NCBI GenBank assembly: GCA_964017195.1
Contig: OZ024891.1
Span: forward strand, 1,459,894-1,523,893
Length of the DNA stretch: 64,000 bases
Direction of reading: 5' to 3'
Origin: Siderastrea radians
Lineage: Eukaryota; Cnidaria; Anthozoa; Scleractinia; Rhizangiidae
Shown: piece after piece, positions 22,161-32,681 of the stretch
Position numbering within the stretch: position 1 is the stretch's first letter
How the letters are laid out: every line of letters begins with the position of its first letter
Made by a program: the position numbers and the translations under genes
The notes under the pieces: model-generated
What the model was told of the DNA's origin: nothing
The model's database searches: none
The model's input: only the letters and a program-made list of their open reading frames with translations

Positions 22161-22514
22161 TCAATAGATTCTACATGCAACGTCGTCTGAAAGTTTAGAG
22201 GGATATCTTCGTCCCCCTTGACTGAACGCCTCACATGTACTAAACGTTTCATGATGTCGAATGATACAATAAACAGCGCCAGGAGTTGCACGAGCTGCTG
22301 TGGAGATCGTTTTCGGTCCCTCTCCAGTCAAATAACGATCAATTATTCGTCTTCTCGTTTCCTTGTGGAGAGGCCTACATGGCCTGTTCTTCCAACCTAA
22401 GGCATTAACATAACCAGGTCTGAACATTTCGAAAAATCTGTGACAGATTCGAAATCTCCTTTCGATTTTCGAAATCCCTCTCTGAATCTCAAGAAACACA
22501 AGGCGAATGCCCAA
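22161..22514 (-). pseudogene. Transposase N-terminal helix-turn-helix remnant
   Basis: The 117-residue minus-strand frame contains NRPCRPLHKETRRRIIDRYL, EGPKTISTAARATPGAVYCI and TCEAFSQGGRRYPSKL. This is the PRED/paired-like HTH that begins Tc1/mariner transposases (and is shared with PAX proteins), including the GPK.IS recognition-helix start and the linker GGR. The frame has no downstream DDE catalytic region before the element ends. The alternative, a PAX gene exon, is unlikely because it sits between transposon-type inverted repeats. Confidence 0.7.
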
Positions 22515-22581
22515 ATATGGAGAACGTGACTCGTCACGTTGTTTTGAATTTTAGAGTTTCCGTTCACGCGTGACGTGGATC

Positions 22582-24444
22582 AACTGTAAAATACACACTG
22601 ACATCTATCACAGGCTGGAGACGAAAGTGACAGACAGCTTTCTGATTAGATAAGTTAGGGGCCGATTACATGACGAATTTCAGCCCGGGCTGAAATTTCA
22701 ACGCGGCTTCCTGAACAGATCTTCTTAAAAAAACGTTTGCAATTACATGAAGAGGTAATCGGCTTCTTAGTCCTTTTTAGTTACTGGGAATCGTAAAGGT
22801 ATTAGTAAAATAAATACAGCATCTGCATCTTAACAATTCTAGGAAAACGTTCCTCAAGATTCAAATACTATTTTTTATAAAACAAACTTTTTCAGGGGGA
22901 TGGGGCTAAATGTTATCATTTTTTGTTGACGATTCAAATCTAGAAATGTTTCTGATAACGTCTTACTTTTTGTCTTTAATTTTGGAACCGAAGAGTAGTG
23001 TATTAAGTCCCGCACTCTTACACCCAATATTATGTAAATATAGTTTATAGAAAGTGCAGAGTACGGAGTTTAATTCACGAGTTGTGAAACTCAAGTAAAT
23101 GTAAACTTTGGCAAATTCTTAGCCTTTTCTAAGGATTTCAGTCCTTCTCATTCTCAACATTACCATAAAATGCTGCTAAAAGAGGACATACCGCATTCAT
23201 GACATCCTTTTTAGCAGCTTTTAAGATTTAAAATTCTAAAACGGCTGTAATCTGTTTTCTTTTTCTTTTTGCAGAAACACCTGTGATACTAAATCTACTG
23301 ACATGTGGAACGCTAGCAAGTTACCTTCACATGCCAAAAACTTTGGTGCCATACCAGAATGCACAGCGTGTGTAGCACTCAGCAACTTCCCCTTAACCGC
23401 CACCTGCAGCTTCCCCAGCTGAAAATGTACCATAACAAATTAAGAACGACTCTGTGAACAACTAAAACCAGTGAACATTTTTAACTGAAGACGTGAATTC
23501 ACTTTAACGAGGAAGATGCGGCTTGTTAACTTATTGAACGCCTTCTGTTTAGATCTTTTTACCGAAGTTTTGTATTCCTGAGTAATAATTGCAACATAAG
23601 GAACACTCATTGCGCTTTGTCGAGGTGTGCAGTCTAAGGATTTATTCAAATTGTGCTACAAAAATAGACCTAAAGCAGAAAAGAATTTTAACTTACCAGT
23701 CTCGAGGACAGGATGAAGTTTTAAAATTTATATCTATCCAGCCGAAACTGTGGTCTAGTAATTTATGCTGGGAAATGCGACTCACGCTGGCGATTCATTT
23801 GTCGACTTTTACATTAACGTCATGAAAACGGAAGAGTTCGGATAGGCTGCATAATGTGGGAAAACACAACGGTGGAAGTAAACCTCCTTGACAAGTTAAT
23901 AATTGTTACCACGTGCGTCATCAAATTAGTGTTTGATAATGATTCATTAGTGGAGCTGTGTCACTTTCGTCCCGTCCAAAGTTTCATAAGTGGCTGAATG
24001 ACGGACCAGTTTCCTCCAGGTGGTGATCCCACAAGTTAGAATGTTTTTAAAATATTCCTGTCCCTTTCTCGTCAATTCTAATATGTAAATTTTGTCAACT
24101 TCGTTTCCAGGGCCCTTTCTCTGTTTTCTTCGAGAAAGGAGCGTGGGAATGAAGTTTTATTTTTGTGTGCCTTCCATTTTCGCTTGGGTTTTGTTTTTGT
24201 TTTTGTCTGTCACTGTTTGGATACTTTTTTTTGAAAAATTTGATATCTGCTTCATTGACACAACATCTTGAAACTTGCAACAAACCTCACCGCACTTAAT
24301 GGTAAAGGTGCTCACTTTGAATGCACATTTTATCTTGAGAGAAAGGGCAAAATTGCTTTATTTCTCATATAAGATTAGAGTCAAAAATATCCCTCAGGAT
24401 CCTATGTGAGGAAAGGGTCTTTGGAGACCTAGGGCCCCAAATTT
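22582..24444. other. No firm gene; one weak exon candidate
   Basis: A short palindrome GAAATTTCAGCCCGGGCTGAAATTTC-like core lies at about 22676-22702. Otherwise sequence without recognisable features. A plus-strand exon candidate at 23275-23424 is listed separately. Confidence 0.4.
23275..23424 (+). CDS. Possible terminal exon, weak
   Basis: A strong pyrimidine tract ending in TTTTTGCAG precedes a plus-strand frame (NTCDTKSTDMWNAS..PECTACVALSN..CSFPS) that runs to a TGA. It has five Cys. There is no homology I recognise, no partner exon was found, and the reverse strand is equally open. This could be chance. Confidence 0.15.
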
Positions 24445-24660
24445 TGTAGCGTAAAATTTACGAAGGTACGGAATTTAACTGGCTTTCCGTGCGTAAATAT
24501 AAGTAGAGGCGTTGTATGAACCACTTACGTAACCGTAAAAAGTTGAACAACGCTCAACTTTTTACGTTTACGTAAGGCCGTTCATACAACGCCTCTAATT
24601 ATATTTACGCACGTAAAGCCAGTTAAATTCACGTCCGTACGTTCGCAATTTTACGCAACA
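24445..24660. mobile_element. Foldback MITE (GTAAATTTAACTGGCTTTCC type)
   Basis: Almost the whole 216 bp is one imperfect hairpin: TTTAACTGGCTTTCCGTGCG on the left matches ACGTAAAGCCAGTTAAA on the right. GGCGTTGTATGAA / TTCATACAACGCC and AAAAAGTTGA / TCAACTTTTT lie closer to the loop. No coding potential. Confidence 0.85.
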
Positions 24661-25141
24661 GTGGAAATCCACCCTTAGAGCCCCGGAGTTTCCCGTCTTG
24701 GAGCCCTGGAGCCCTAACCCCTTTGAGATTCTCATCCCTTGTTCGCTAAAAGTAAATCACCATGTTCTTTTGTTCCCTAAAACCCCTGGAACTGAGGCCC
24801 CCCAAAGATCGTTCTTAAAATTTCACCGCATTTCAATTTCGTTTCTCGGCCAAAAGTTTATTTTGTGAACTACCTTTTAGCATTATCCTTCGATTATATA
24901 TATACCAGCTGGGCTTTATGCATCAGGCAATTCCAGCGGTGCACGTCCCCCCGGGCATTAGTCGGGCATTTGCTCACGTTTAAATCCCTGGGGTTTTATC
25001 ACTGTCCGGGGGTCGGGCATTTGCCTACCCATTTGACATCCTTGTCAGGTTTTGGTCTCGTATGTAATATATGGATTTTGAAACTATCCAAGATGATCAC
25101 TTTCGTAAAAATCTTTTACGATTTTGGCCGTTTGATAAATA

Positions 25142-25574
25142 CCGTATTTACTCGAAAGAGCGCCGCCCTCGAATAAGCGCCGCCCCCGAATAAGCGCCAC
25201 ATTTAAGGGCAACATTATTAATGAGCGCTGCCCCCGAATAAGCGCCGCATGCTTCCAGCAGCAATGCGGTGCATATTGATTTTTGACATGGCTGATGTCG
25301 TAATGCTAATACGGCTGAAATATGTTATTGCTGTTATTGTTATTTATTTGGATGTGAAAGGGATATAGACCATTAAAACTAACTTTTTATTGCGTCTTTC
25401 CTATGCTATTGTTTATGAACAGGACAAAGATTAAGAATGATAACATCTGACTGTTATTCGCAAGTAGACAGTTTTAAATGAGCGCCGCCCCCAAATAAGC
25501 GCCGCCCTCAAATAAGCGCCAAACCGACAGCTCGAGAAATTTAAGCGCCGCGGCGGTCTTTCGAGTAAATACGG
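25142..25574. mobile_element. Mariner-type MITE, TA TSD, CGAATAAGCGCCGC subrepeats
   Basis: The ends CCGTATTTACTCGAAAGA and TCTTTCGAGTAAATACGG are perfect inverted repeats, flanked by TA at 25140-25141 and 25575-25576. Next to both ends stand three to four direct copies of GCGCCGCCC(C/T)(C/G/A)AATAA. The TA duplication fits Tc1/mariner mobilisation. No transposase inside. Confidence 0.85.
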
Positions 25575-25826
25575 TACGGATCATGCGTTCTTAGTTTTTC
25601 GATACCTCACTATAATTAAGCATTTCTCGCCTTATATTAAACATACACATGAATTGTGCACGTCAGAATCAAATAAATGAACAAATAATTAAACCAAATA
25701 GTAACCCAAAAGGAACTGTCATGTACACAATTTGCCGGTGTGTTATTGATAAGTGGCATTATAGCAAATGAACAACGGGAGGATAGACGCACGGGTAAAA
25801 AACCGAAAAGCATTGAAAATAAAGGA

Positions 25827-26030
25827 AGTTTCCATACGATCGCTACGACCTCTGTGATCGCTGAAAAAAAAACGTTCAGTAGTCTTTGTGATCATATAAA
25901 AACCACTCTTCAGGGATCGTTGTGAAATGCTGTAATCGCTGAAGTGTGGTATCCGTAGAATCACAACGATTGCTGAACGTTTTTACCAGCGATTGCAGCG
26001 ATCGTAGCGCTGATATGGAAACCAGCCTTA
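25827..26030. mobile_element. Imperfect foldback MITE
   Basis: GTTTCCATACGATCGCTACG near the left end pairs with CGTAGCGCTGATATGGAAAC near the right. Further inside GAACGTTTTT / AAAAACGTTC and CACAACG pairs are visible. It is rich in GATCG motifs and has no coding potential. Confidence 0.65.
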
Positions 26031-26052
26031 ATGGCAAGTGACACTTTCTTAT

Positions 26053-26196
26053 AACAAAACTGAATGCAAGGCTGGCTCTACGGCAAAGGGCTGGTTTATT
26101 AAACGGCCAATATTTCGGCTAACAAAATACCGAAAAATTGGCCGTTAAATAAACCAACCCTTTGCCGTAGAGCCAGCCTTGCATTCAGTTTTGTTC
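26053..26196. mobile_element. Short hairpin MITE, arms about 58 bp
   Basis: AACAAAACTGAATGCAAGGC..GGTTTATTAAACGGCCAAT (26053-26111) matches the reverse complement at 26137-26196 with very few differences. The loop is about 25 bp. Confidence 0.88.
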
Positions 26197-26527
26197 TATT
26201 ATAGTTCAAGTGACGTTCGGCTCCAGCATCTCTACAACAGAGATCCGGCAATACCGAACCAGTGCAGTTTATTTACGCGTCGTGTGGACCTCTGCATCCA
26301 AAGGTTATATGACACTATCTTGTTATGATTTAACTAAATCTTGAGCAGTGTTGCTTTCTGGATGATCCCGGGGGTGGGGCATTTGCCTTCTTTTTCTGCT
26401 CCCACCTCAGGGCGTTTGACGGACTTATTTATCCCCATCCCCGGGATTTTGCCATTTAAAAAAAATGCTAATGCCCAGGGGTTAGCCCGGTGTGGGGATG
26501 GGCACGCTGGAATTGACTGATGCATTA

Positions 26528-29077
26528 TTAACTAATACCCGCCATCCGATTTTATACCACGTGGTGTGTTTCGTCCGATAAAAGAGCACGAAAATTCAAC
26601 AGTGGGTTGCAAGTACTGATAGTCTATCAGTAAGTAGACAATCACAGCGTTTGCTTGCTCGCATCCTAGTCTATATAATAAAGTAAATTATTCATCACTA
26701 GTGAAATTTCACCCTCCTCGTCTCTGAATGGACAAGCTATGTTCTTTCATTAGTAAATTGGTATCGTTCACAAAGCAAACAATAGAATTCTTCTCTTGAA
26801 GGCACTATCGTGTGATAGGTTGCCCGAGGAAATTTGATGATCACAACAACGTTTGAGGGCTTGTATGAAGTTTGAACAACAAATTTCCGAGGGACCTATC
26901 ACACATAGGGCCTGAGACAGATGGACTATTGTTTTTATTGTACAACGCTAAATTTTGGGCGAAAATTGCCAAAAACGGGCACTATGCGCTGATAGGGACC
27001 AGCTAAGGAGTGACACTATTTCGACTTCGACCAATGGGAGCACGCCAAAATTTAGCGTTGTACTATAATCTGACAACCAATATGTTTACGAATAAATCAC
27101 ACTTCCAATAAAATTAATTTGTAGTTTTTATTCACTTGAGTTAAAGCGTATCAGAGAAACTCACTCGTTCTCTGCGTTTACCTGTCACGCGCTCTTTTTT
27201 TGAAAGTTATCTCTGTTCATAGAGCGTTTTACAGTAAATAAAGACCTAATCAGTAGTATAAAACTAATTTCTCTTTGCTATTTTTCATTCATGTATTTTA
27301 AAATAGTAATGAAAAATCAATAATTAAAATTGACAGTTAATTACAAACAGCCTTTAGGTTGTTTGCTTATGACACACGATGGCTGCCGTGGGATAAAACA
27401 GATAAAACACCACTAAATACATCTCTTTTGCTGGGAAATGAGTTATTTTTTGTAATGGTGAATCGATTCAAAGCTTTCCTCACCGTTCAATATATCCACT
27501 TCCATTTGAAAAGTATATAGTCTATCCAGATTGTCTAAATCATTTCTCTTGCAGGTTCCATGTATTAACATTTGTTTCATTTAAGACAAAAAATAGTTTA
27601 ATATTTCCTAAAAATTTAAACTTTTAAAATATTAAAAATGTTCATAAGCAATGGCAGTATGCTTTTCGAAATGTTCTCAAACTTTTACGACTGGTAGCAT
27701 TTTATTGAATTCTATATGTAAAAAGGGAAGATATTTTCCTTCTATTTCATGAAAGAATCCATTAAAAAGTTGAGAACTATTGTGCGCTGAATATAATAGA
27801 ATGCATGTTGTTCAAAAAGCGTTCAAAAGTGCAGAGCAAGAGTTTTCAAATTACTTACAAACGCATCCATAAATAATACAGGCGGATACCAATAAATAAA
27901 CGAAGACACGTTTGCCTTCAATTTCTAAAAATTTTACCCTTCGGACGGGATATTCCGTTCTGTAAAAGTTCTTCTCATATTTTACAACATTGTATACAAG
28001 AACCTTCCCCAAATTAGTACAAGTCCATGGATCGAGGGCCTACAAGGTAAAAAGTCAAGCTAAGCCCAAGACCATATCATAAATATAATTAAGTTTGTGG
28101 CCACTGAGAAGGAAAACAGTGTCGTCCATTTTAAAAGCCAGAGTTGTTTTCGACACGCGCTCACCTTCGCGACCTTGCCATCCTCAATAGTAGAATGAAC
28201 TAAAGCACATAAGTTTTTGTACTTCTCTCCGAGCTGAATCTATAGTTCACTTTTCCTTTTCTCCCCTTGCTGAATTTCCGAGTTGAATCATTTCTTTCCT
28301 GTAGAAAGCTTTACGATTCCATTCGTGAAACCATCTTTTGATTGAGCTTTTAACATTTGTCCGTCATGAAACTACATGACTTGTTCTCTTTCGGTGTATC
28401 ACAGTGTTATGTCCATTAAACTTCAAGAGACAGATCGTTGCTGCTGTCACCGCTCATTCTGGCACAAAGGCAATACAGGATACCGTTCAGCTTAAAAGAG
28501 ATGACGTCTTGAAGAGCACAATCGATTCTCCTTTTTGAACACCATTCCGAGACGTTTTTACTCTTTGAAGTGCCGAGTCTGTTATTTCTATGTGTCTATG
28601 GACTAACAATTATCCATATCCTATTGACCATTTTATCCATTCTGTGGTGACTGCCAGACGAAGAGTTCCCTTTCCTCGATGTCTGGACAAACTCCCTTCT
28701 GGTGAAAAAATGAATTCGAAGTCGGTGAAGATGCACGTCGTTGTGTTGGTTTCCCTTGTTTTTGAATGGCTACTGCTATATGACAGCTGGTCCAATATCG
28801 ACTTCGGCCGCTGAATGTCTCATTTTGTCCCGCAAAATGAGCCACAGTAGCCCCTGAATAAATCCTAATAGGGAAAATCCCGCCCTATTCTCAACGCGTT
28901 TAACTTTTGCTTGTAAATAAATTATCTATACATTACTCCAGCCGAGCTAATTAATATTGCACTCACGTGATTTCTAAGCTCAGCGAATCATTGATACAGG
29001 TGAATATCAATCATGCGTGTAAAATAGCTACACAATTTTAAGTTTTGAGTTTTAAGTTTGATGTACAATGTTATATG
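26528..29077. other. Intergenic / 3' flank of the mucin gene; no gene seen
   Basis: AT-rich sequence without an exon signature. A 20-bp inverted pair (GTACAACGCTAAATTTTGG at 26940-26958 and its complement at 27043-27061) marks a small foldback. No canonical AATAAA was found on the minus strand within about 400 bp of the mucin stop codon, so the true 3' UTR end is unknown. Confidence 0.4.
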
Positions 29078-29125
29078 TTATATAAAAGCTTCGTTCACCA
29101 GGTCGTTCCCATTCCATAAGGAGGT
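29078..29125 (-). CDS. Giant mucin-like protein, last exon (cytoplasmic C-terminus)
   Basis: Minus-strand exon entered through TTGTTCTCTTTGCAG at 29126 and closed by TAA at 29078-29080. In the phase dictated by the previous exon it reads TSLWNGNDLVNEAFI. The terminal A-F-I weakly resembles a class II PDZ ligand. The call rests on the strong acceptor and matching phase. The +1 frame (PPYGMGTTW-stop) would look more like a mucin tail but does not fit the phase-0 donor upstream, so a further unseen micro-exon or alternative donor cannot be excluded. Confidence 0.6.
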   Translation of the reverse strand, partial: TSLWNGNDLVNEAFI

Positions 29126-29329
29126 CTGCAAAGAGAACAAAACATGATGTGAGGAACGTCAACCTTTGTAAAATGGATGATACAACTTTTGGAGTACATT
29201 GACTCGTTTAAAGTTTCTTTTAAAGTCCATTGCTTAAGTATTAAACCATCGAATACTTGGCAGCCCCACGGCCGGAGGTTAACCCAGTTTCTTATGTATA
29301 AAGCAACTTTGAGTATTATTACTTCCTGC

Positions 29330-29430
29330 TGTATGGAATGCTAGGGTATAGCAGGATTATGGCTGGCATTTTTTATTCGCTGGTACCCATTTATTCCCGG
29401 GAAGGGAACCATCTATCCCTCGATCTTCTA
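29330..29430. repeat. Dispersed repeat fragment in intron
   Basis: GGAATGCTAGGGTATAGCAG..GCTGGTACCCATTTATTCCC resembles a short interspersed sequence I know from many marine invertebrate genomes (consensus near GGGATGCTAGTCCATCGCAG..GGTACCCATTTATACACC). A relative lies at 62190-62320. Confidence 0.5.
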
Positions 29431-29493
29431 ACTGGAGTACAACTCGCTACACCCCAAAAATAAATAAGGTACATTTTAAAATATCAGTCTTAC

Positions 29494-29595
29494 CGGAGTT
29501 TTGCCGTTAGCGCGAGGCCCTGGTGCGGCAACTCCCGAGTAGTCATCAAAGGCGATTACACCACGGCCTTTTCTACGTTTTCGCCGATATGCCGC
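29494..29595 (-). CDS. Giant mucin-like protein, juxtamembrane cytoplasmic exon
   Basis: A 102-bp phase 0-0 exon on the minus strand, between TTTTCTGTCGCAG and GTAAGACTG. It encodes 34 residues beginning AAYRRKRRKGRGVIAFDDYS and ending GPRANGKTP. The dense basic cluster right after the membrane segment is the classical stop-transfer signal that fixes the following residues in the cytosol. FDDYSG offers a possible tyrosine phosphorylation site. Both splice borders and phases agree with the neighbouring exons. Confidence 0.85.
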
Positions 29596-30319
29596 CTGCG
29601 ACAGAAAAGATGAAACTCATGTTAGTTTTAGTTGTCTGGACTTCTCTTCAAGGCAATTCCAATTTTCTTAGAAAAATCCATAACAGGACTCTCTTATACC
29701 TTCTTTGGGTTAATATGTTTTTCGTATTTATATCAAGTGCCCACGACTCAAGCTCAAAAACTCAACAACAAAAATGTTAAATCAAACTGGTATTTATTAA
29801 CACAAGTATGTGTGTACATTTTTATTCTTAAAGCAGAAAGAAAGCCTGAAAATAAATTTAGGCAGGATTTGAACAGGAGCCTCGTCAACTGTCCGCGCGG
29901 TAATGACGAGGCTCGAGGAGCGAAATGTATACCGGAATACCGCAATTTTAACAGTGTTTATATCGTTTTAGAGTTTTTAAATGCGTCGAATGTGTATCAA
30001 AGACGTGATGTCTTGTTGTTGTTCCCGACATTTTCTCCACTGGCCAAGATACTGTGGGCTCGCCAATGGACTCACAGTGACCGCGTGCCACGTCCTTCAT
30101 GGGCGAATTCAGTTTTTGGGTTGAAAGAGATTTTTGAATTGGCGTAGGAGGGTGGCATACAAAATAAAACATGGAAGGAGATGAAGAGGAAAACTGCTTA
30201 AGGTGGATCTACAAGGACCTTATTTGGCAGTTTTATAACTGACGGTAATTACGCTTTAGAAGTGTTTCAGTTCAATCACTGTGATGTGCCGTGTGTCTTA
30301 TTTCCTTAATAATACTCAC

Positions 30320-30408
30320 CGCTAAAATTAAACAGCAGCAAAGAAATAGGGAGCAAACTATTCCAGATACAATTGCTGCAATCATCCAAGGTGAGAGTCT
30401 AGGAGAAT
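30320..30408 (-). CDS. Giant mucin-like protein, transmembrane exon
   Basis: An 89-bp minus-strand exon from TTACTGTCAACAG to GTGAGTATT. With the split codon it reads DSPRLSPWMIAAIVSGIVC, then SLFLCCCLILA. This is a single hydrophobic helix of about 22 residues with a GxxC turn and a Cys-Cys-Cys cluster on the inner half, a likely palmitoylation zone. It directly follows the SEA exon and precedes the basic cytoplasmic exon, so the protein is type I with the mucin part outside. Incoming phase 1 and outgoing phase 0 fit both neighbours. Confidence 0.9.
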
Positions 30409-30511
30409 CTGTTGACAGTAACCAGCAAACGAAAATTCAATAAATAAATAAAAACAGGTTTTTTGCAAAAAGGAATTTCAGACAAACCAATCGCCACCAT
30501 GTTTCCCGAGC

Positions 30512-30560
30512 TGATAGGGAGCCTGGTTACCGAGCTGATAGGGAGCCTGGTTAGTTCAGT
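30512..30560. repeat. Short tandem duplication in intron
   Basis: Two adjacent copies of GAGCTGATAGGGAGCCTGGT separated by only a few bases. Confidence 0.8.
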
Positions 30561-30708
30561 TGGTAACTGTTTAATATCGGTTCGCTTAGGCGTACATGTG
30601 TAGCACAGACTCTACGTCAAACAACATGACAGGAACATGAAAGCAAGATCATAAAATAGAACCACACAAAAAAACAACGTTAATAACGAAAAGACGACAG
30701 TTCCTTAC

Positions 30709-31098
30709 CAGTTACGGGCGTTAAAGTTGTCGATGGTGTTGTACTCAGCGATAACGGAAGAAGCTTTCTTACTGGTAACTTTCCTCCTAGTGTATACAAT
30801 GCCAGATTCTTTGTCTTGTTGCCTGTCCGAAGAGCTTGACTAATACTGGTATTCGACGCATTTGATGATGCATGGAAAGACAGTCGATATCGAACCCCCA
30901 ATCCAGAACTTCCACTGAAGAAGCCCTCAATAACCATTTGTCGAAAACCAGGAAATCGTGACCTGAAGTACGGCTCGAAAACATTTACTATATCTGCAGC
31001 TTGAGCACGAAAATTTGCCGAGTCTGGTTCATTCAAGGAGGCCTGGAAACTCTCCTCTTGAATCTCCATTGCGCCTGAAAATTCTACAGGTTGTTGCT
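30709..31098 (-). CDS. Giant mucin-like protein, SEA-domain exon
   Basis: A 390-bp minus-strand exon, phase 1-1, between GTTTTTCTTCAG and GTAAGGAA. It encodes about 130 residues: a short lead (EQQPVEFSGAMEI), a SEA-like fold (SFQASLNEPDSANFRAQAAD, IVNVFEPYFRSRFPGFRQMV, FFSGSSGLGVRYRLSF) and a Ser/Thr/Pro stalk (LSLSTTPSTTLTPVTG). SEA domains sit next to the membrane in mucins such as MUC1 and MUC16, and many self-cleave at G-SVVV. Here the corresponding loop reads G-S-S-G-L, so the hydrophobic residues after Ser are lacking and cleavage is doubtful. N-glycosylation sequons (NAS, NTS, NKT) are present. Placement between EGF exons and the membrane exon fits a mucin-like receptor. Confidence 0.8.
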
Positions 31099-31719
31099 CT
31101 GAAGAAAAACACAAAAAGGATTAACAAGGAATTTGCGAGCTGGAAAATACTGAACTTTTGAATCGATTTGAAGTTTTAAAAGCAGAAGGGTTTCAGCCCG
31201 AACGTCACCTCCCCTTTCCCCCAGCAAGCAATAATTGGAAAAGAAAAAATAGAACAAATCCCTTATAGTCAGGGAAATCTAAATTTTCTCGGTTGTAGAA
31301 AAAATCGATGGGTATTGTGAAGCTGACAAGTAGTAAATACAACAAAAGACATTTTGACGTAGAGGATACCGTCTGAAGTTGACATTTTTATTCACGGACT
31401 ATTTCTCTGCCAAAATTTGAACAAAATGTGTCTTTCCGCTGCTGTTAAGCTTATCCAAGAGAGAACAAAGGCGCTAACAACTGGTTTGTGATCTCGGCTG
31501 TGTGTCGAGCTTTCATTAATCATTGATAGTCCAGCTGACCATTCGATCACTCAAAAGAAAACAAGAACCAGATGTCTTAAGCTGTGTGGTTTACCTCAGG
31601 ACTACTGGGGCATTATTTTCGTGTTCGTTAACCAAATTGTTTCTTCTTTATAATATTACTTACTCACTGAAGACGTTAAATACGAACTAAAACGCACCAC
31701 ATTAATTGATGTTCTTTAC

Positions 31720-31833
31720 CTATATCACAGTTTTCTCCTTCATAGCCTGGCGAGCAAGTGCACCCATATGCATCGCCATCTTCTTCGCAAGTTCCGCCAT
31801 TCTGACACGGGTTGGGATTACACACTCCAGCTT
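31720..31833 (-). CDS. Giant mucin-like protein, EGF-like exon 2
   Basis: A 114-bp minus-strand exon, phase 1-1, entered via a pyrimidine-rich TTTTTTTCTCAG and left at GTAAAGAAC. It reads AGVCNPNPCQNGGTCEEDGD and then AYGCTCSPGYEGENCDI. This is a complete six-cysteine EGF-like domain with the usual NGGTC and GY.G..C landmarks. It lacks the N-terminal D-x-D/N calcium-binding pattern, so it is probably non-calcium-binding. Such symmetric exons are easily shuffled without disturbing the frame. Confidence 0.93.
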   Translation of the reverse strand, partial: KLECVIPTRVRMAELAKKMAMHMGALARQAMKEKTVI

Positions 31834-32378
31834 CTGAGAAAAAAAGGAGACTTTTTTTTCTCAACAATTATTCTCGCCAAAAAGATGATTATTGATAGAG
31901 CTGCACCCTTCTAACCTGAATTCCAGAATTAAAAGAACTGAGGGCTTAGTCATACATACTGAGTGATGGTTTAATAAATAAGAAAAAACACCAGAATCCT
32001 CCAAGTGACTATCATTTTTTATAAATGGGAAAGCCCGAGTGCCTCTACCCAATCCCTCCAAGCCTTGAGTCACGTAATGGGTTGTAAATTAAATCTTTCA
32101 AGATTACACCTGTCATATTTTCTTTTCTCGGGCGCTGCCCAACATTAAAACATACTTGGGGGATACTTTTTAGGGAGATCCCTTACTTTAAATTCCAACA
32201 GGAAAAGTAATGCAGCGTGGTCTTCCCCAAGTAGTCGCAAAAATTGGAGATCAGAGAAATAACAAGTTGTTATTCGTTATTTTTACATGTATTTTGATAA
32301 TTTATATTGCTGATCACCGGTTTATATCAGCTGTTCCTCTGTGTTCAGCTGATCGGTTTTTATCAGGATAAATAAAGA

Positions 32379-32379
<1 letters not shown>

Positions 32380-32423
<44 letters not shown>

Positions 32424-32424
32424 G

Positions 32425-32500
<76 letters not shown>

Positions 32501-32523
32501 TCATTATTATTATTATTATTATT
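32380..32523. repeat. Compound trinucleotide microsatellite in intron
   Basis: Runs of (ATC)n, (ATT)n, (AGT)n and again (ATT)n follow without interruption over about 145 bp, between the two EGF exons. Confidence 0.95.
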
Positions 32524-32681
32524 GATGTCGAGCAGCTGTGATCAGATTAAACCTGTGATCTTAATCTCCAAGAGCTGCTGTAGACACATGGCACGGTACA
32601 ACACGGAACTGTGACACCGGTGGATTAAAAGAGAAATCTGCAAACTTTTGCTATAAAAAACAAAAATTTAATTTGTCCTAC

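Larger units (their letters stand above)
21179..22581 (-). mobile_element. Tc1/mariner-like remnant with inverted ends
   Basis: The ends are 26-bp exact inverted repeats (GATCCACGTCACGCGTGAAC.. at 21179 and its reverse complement up to 22581). One minus-strand frame inside encodes a paired-type helix-turn-helix, while no catalytic DDE/D part is visible. A 0.43-kb palindrome occupies the middle. Together this reads as a transposon reduced to its ends, its DNA-binding head and a later palindromic insertion or duplication. A TA duplication is suggested on both sides but the offsets do not match perfectly, so none is claimed. Confidence 0.75.
24905..26527. mobile_element. Composite element with inverted ends and nested MITEs
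   Basis: ATGCATCAGGCAATTCCAGC at about 24917-24936 is mirrored by GCTGGAATTGACTGATGCAT at about 26506-26525. Inside each end lie partly matching GGGCATTTGCC.. and CCCCGGG blocks. Between them three other foldback units are packed (25142-25574, 25827-26030, 26053-26196). The outer pair may be the ends of one old element that later received the others. No TSD was identified. Confidence 0.55.

Noticed and set aside
22161..22514. PAX-type transcription factor exon
   Set aside because: The HTH lies between exact transposon-like inverted repeats and lacks the rest of a paired domain and splice borders.
23236..23433. Ankyrin-like minus ORF
   Set aside because: The peptide lacks the ankyrin consensus (G-TPLH), and the opposite strand has the better splice acceptor; neither is convincing.
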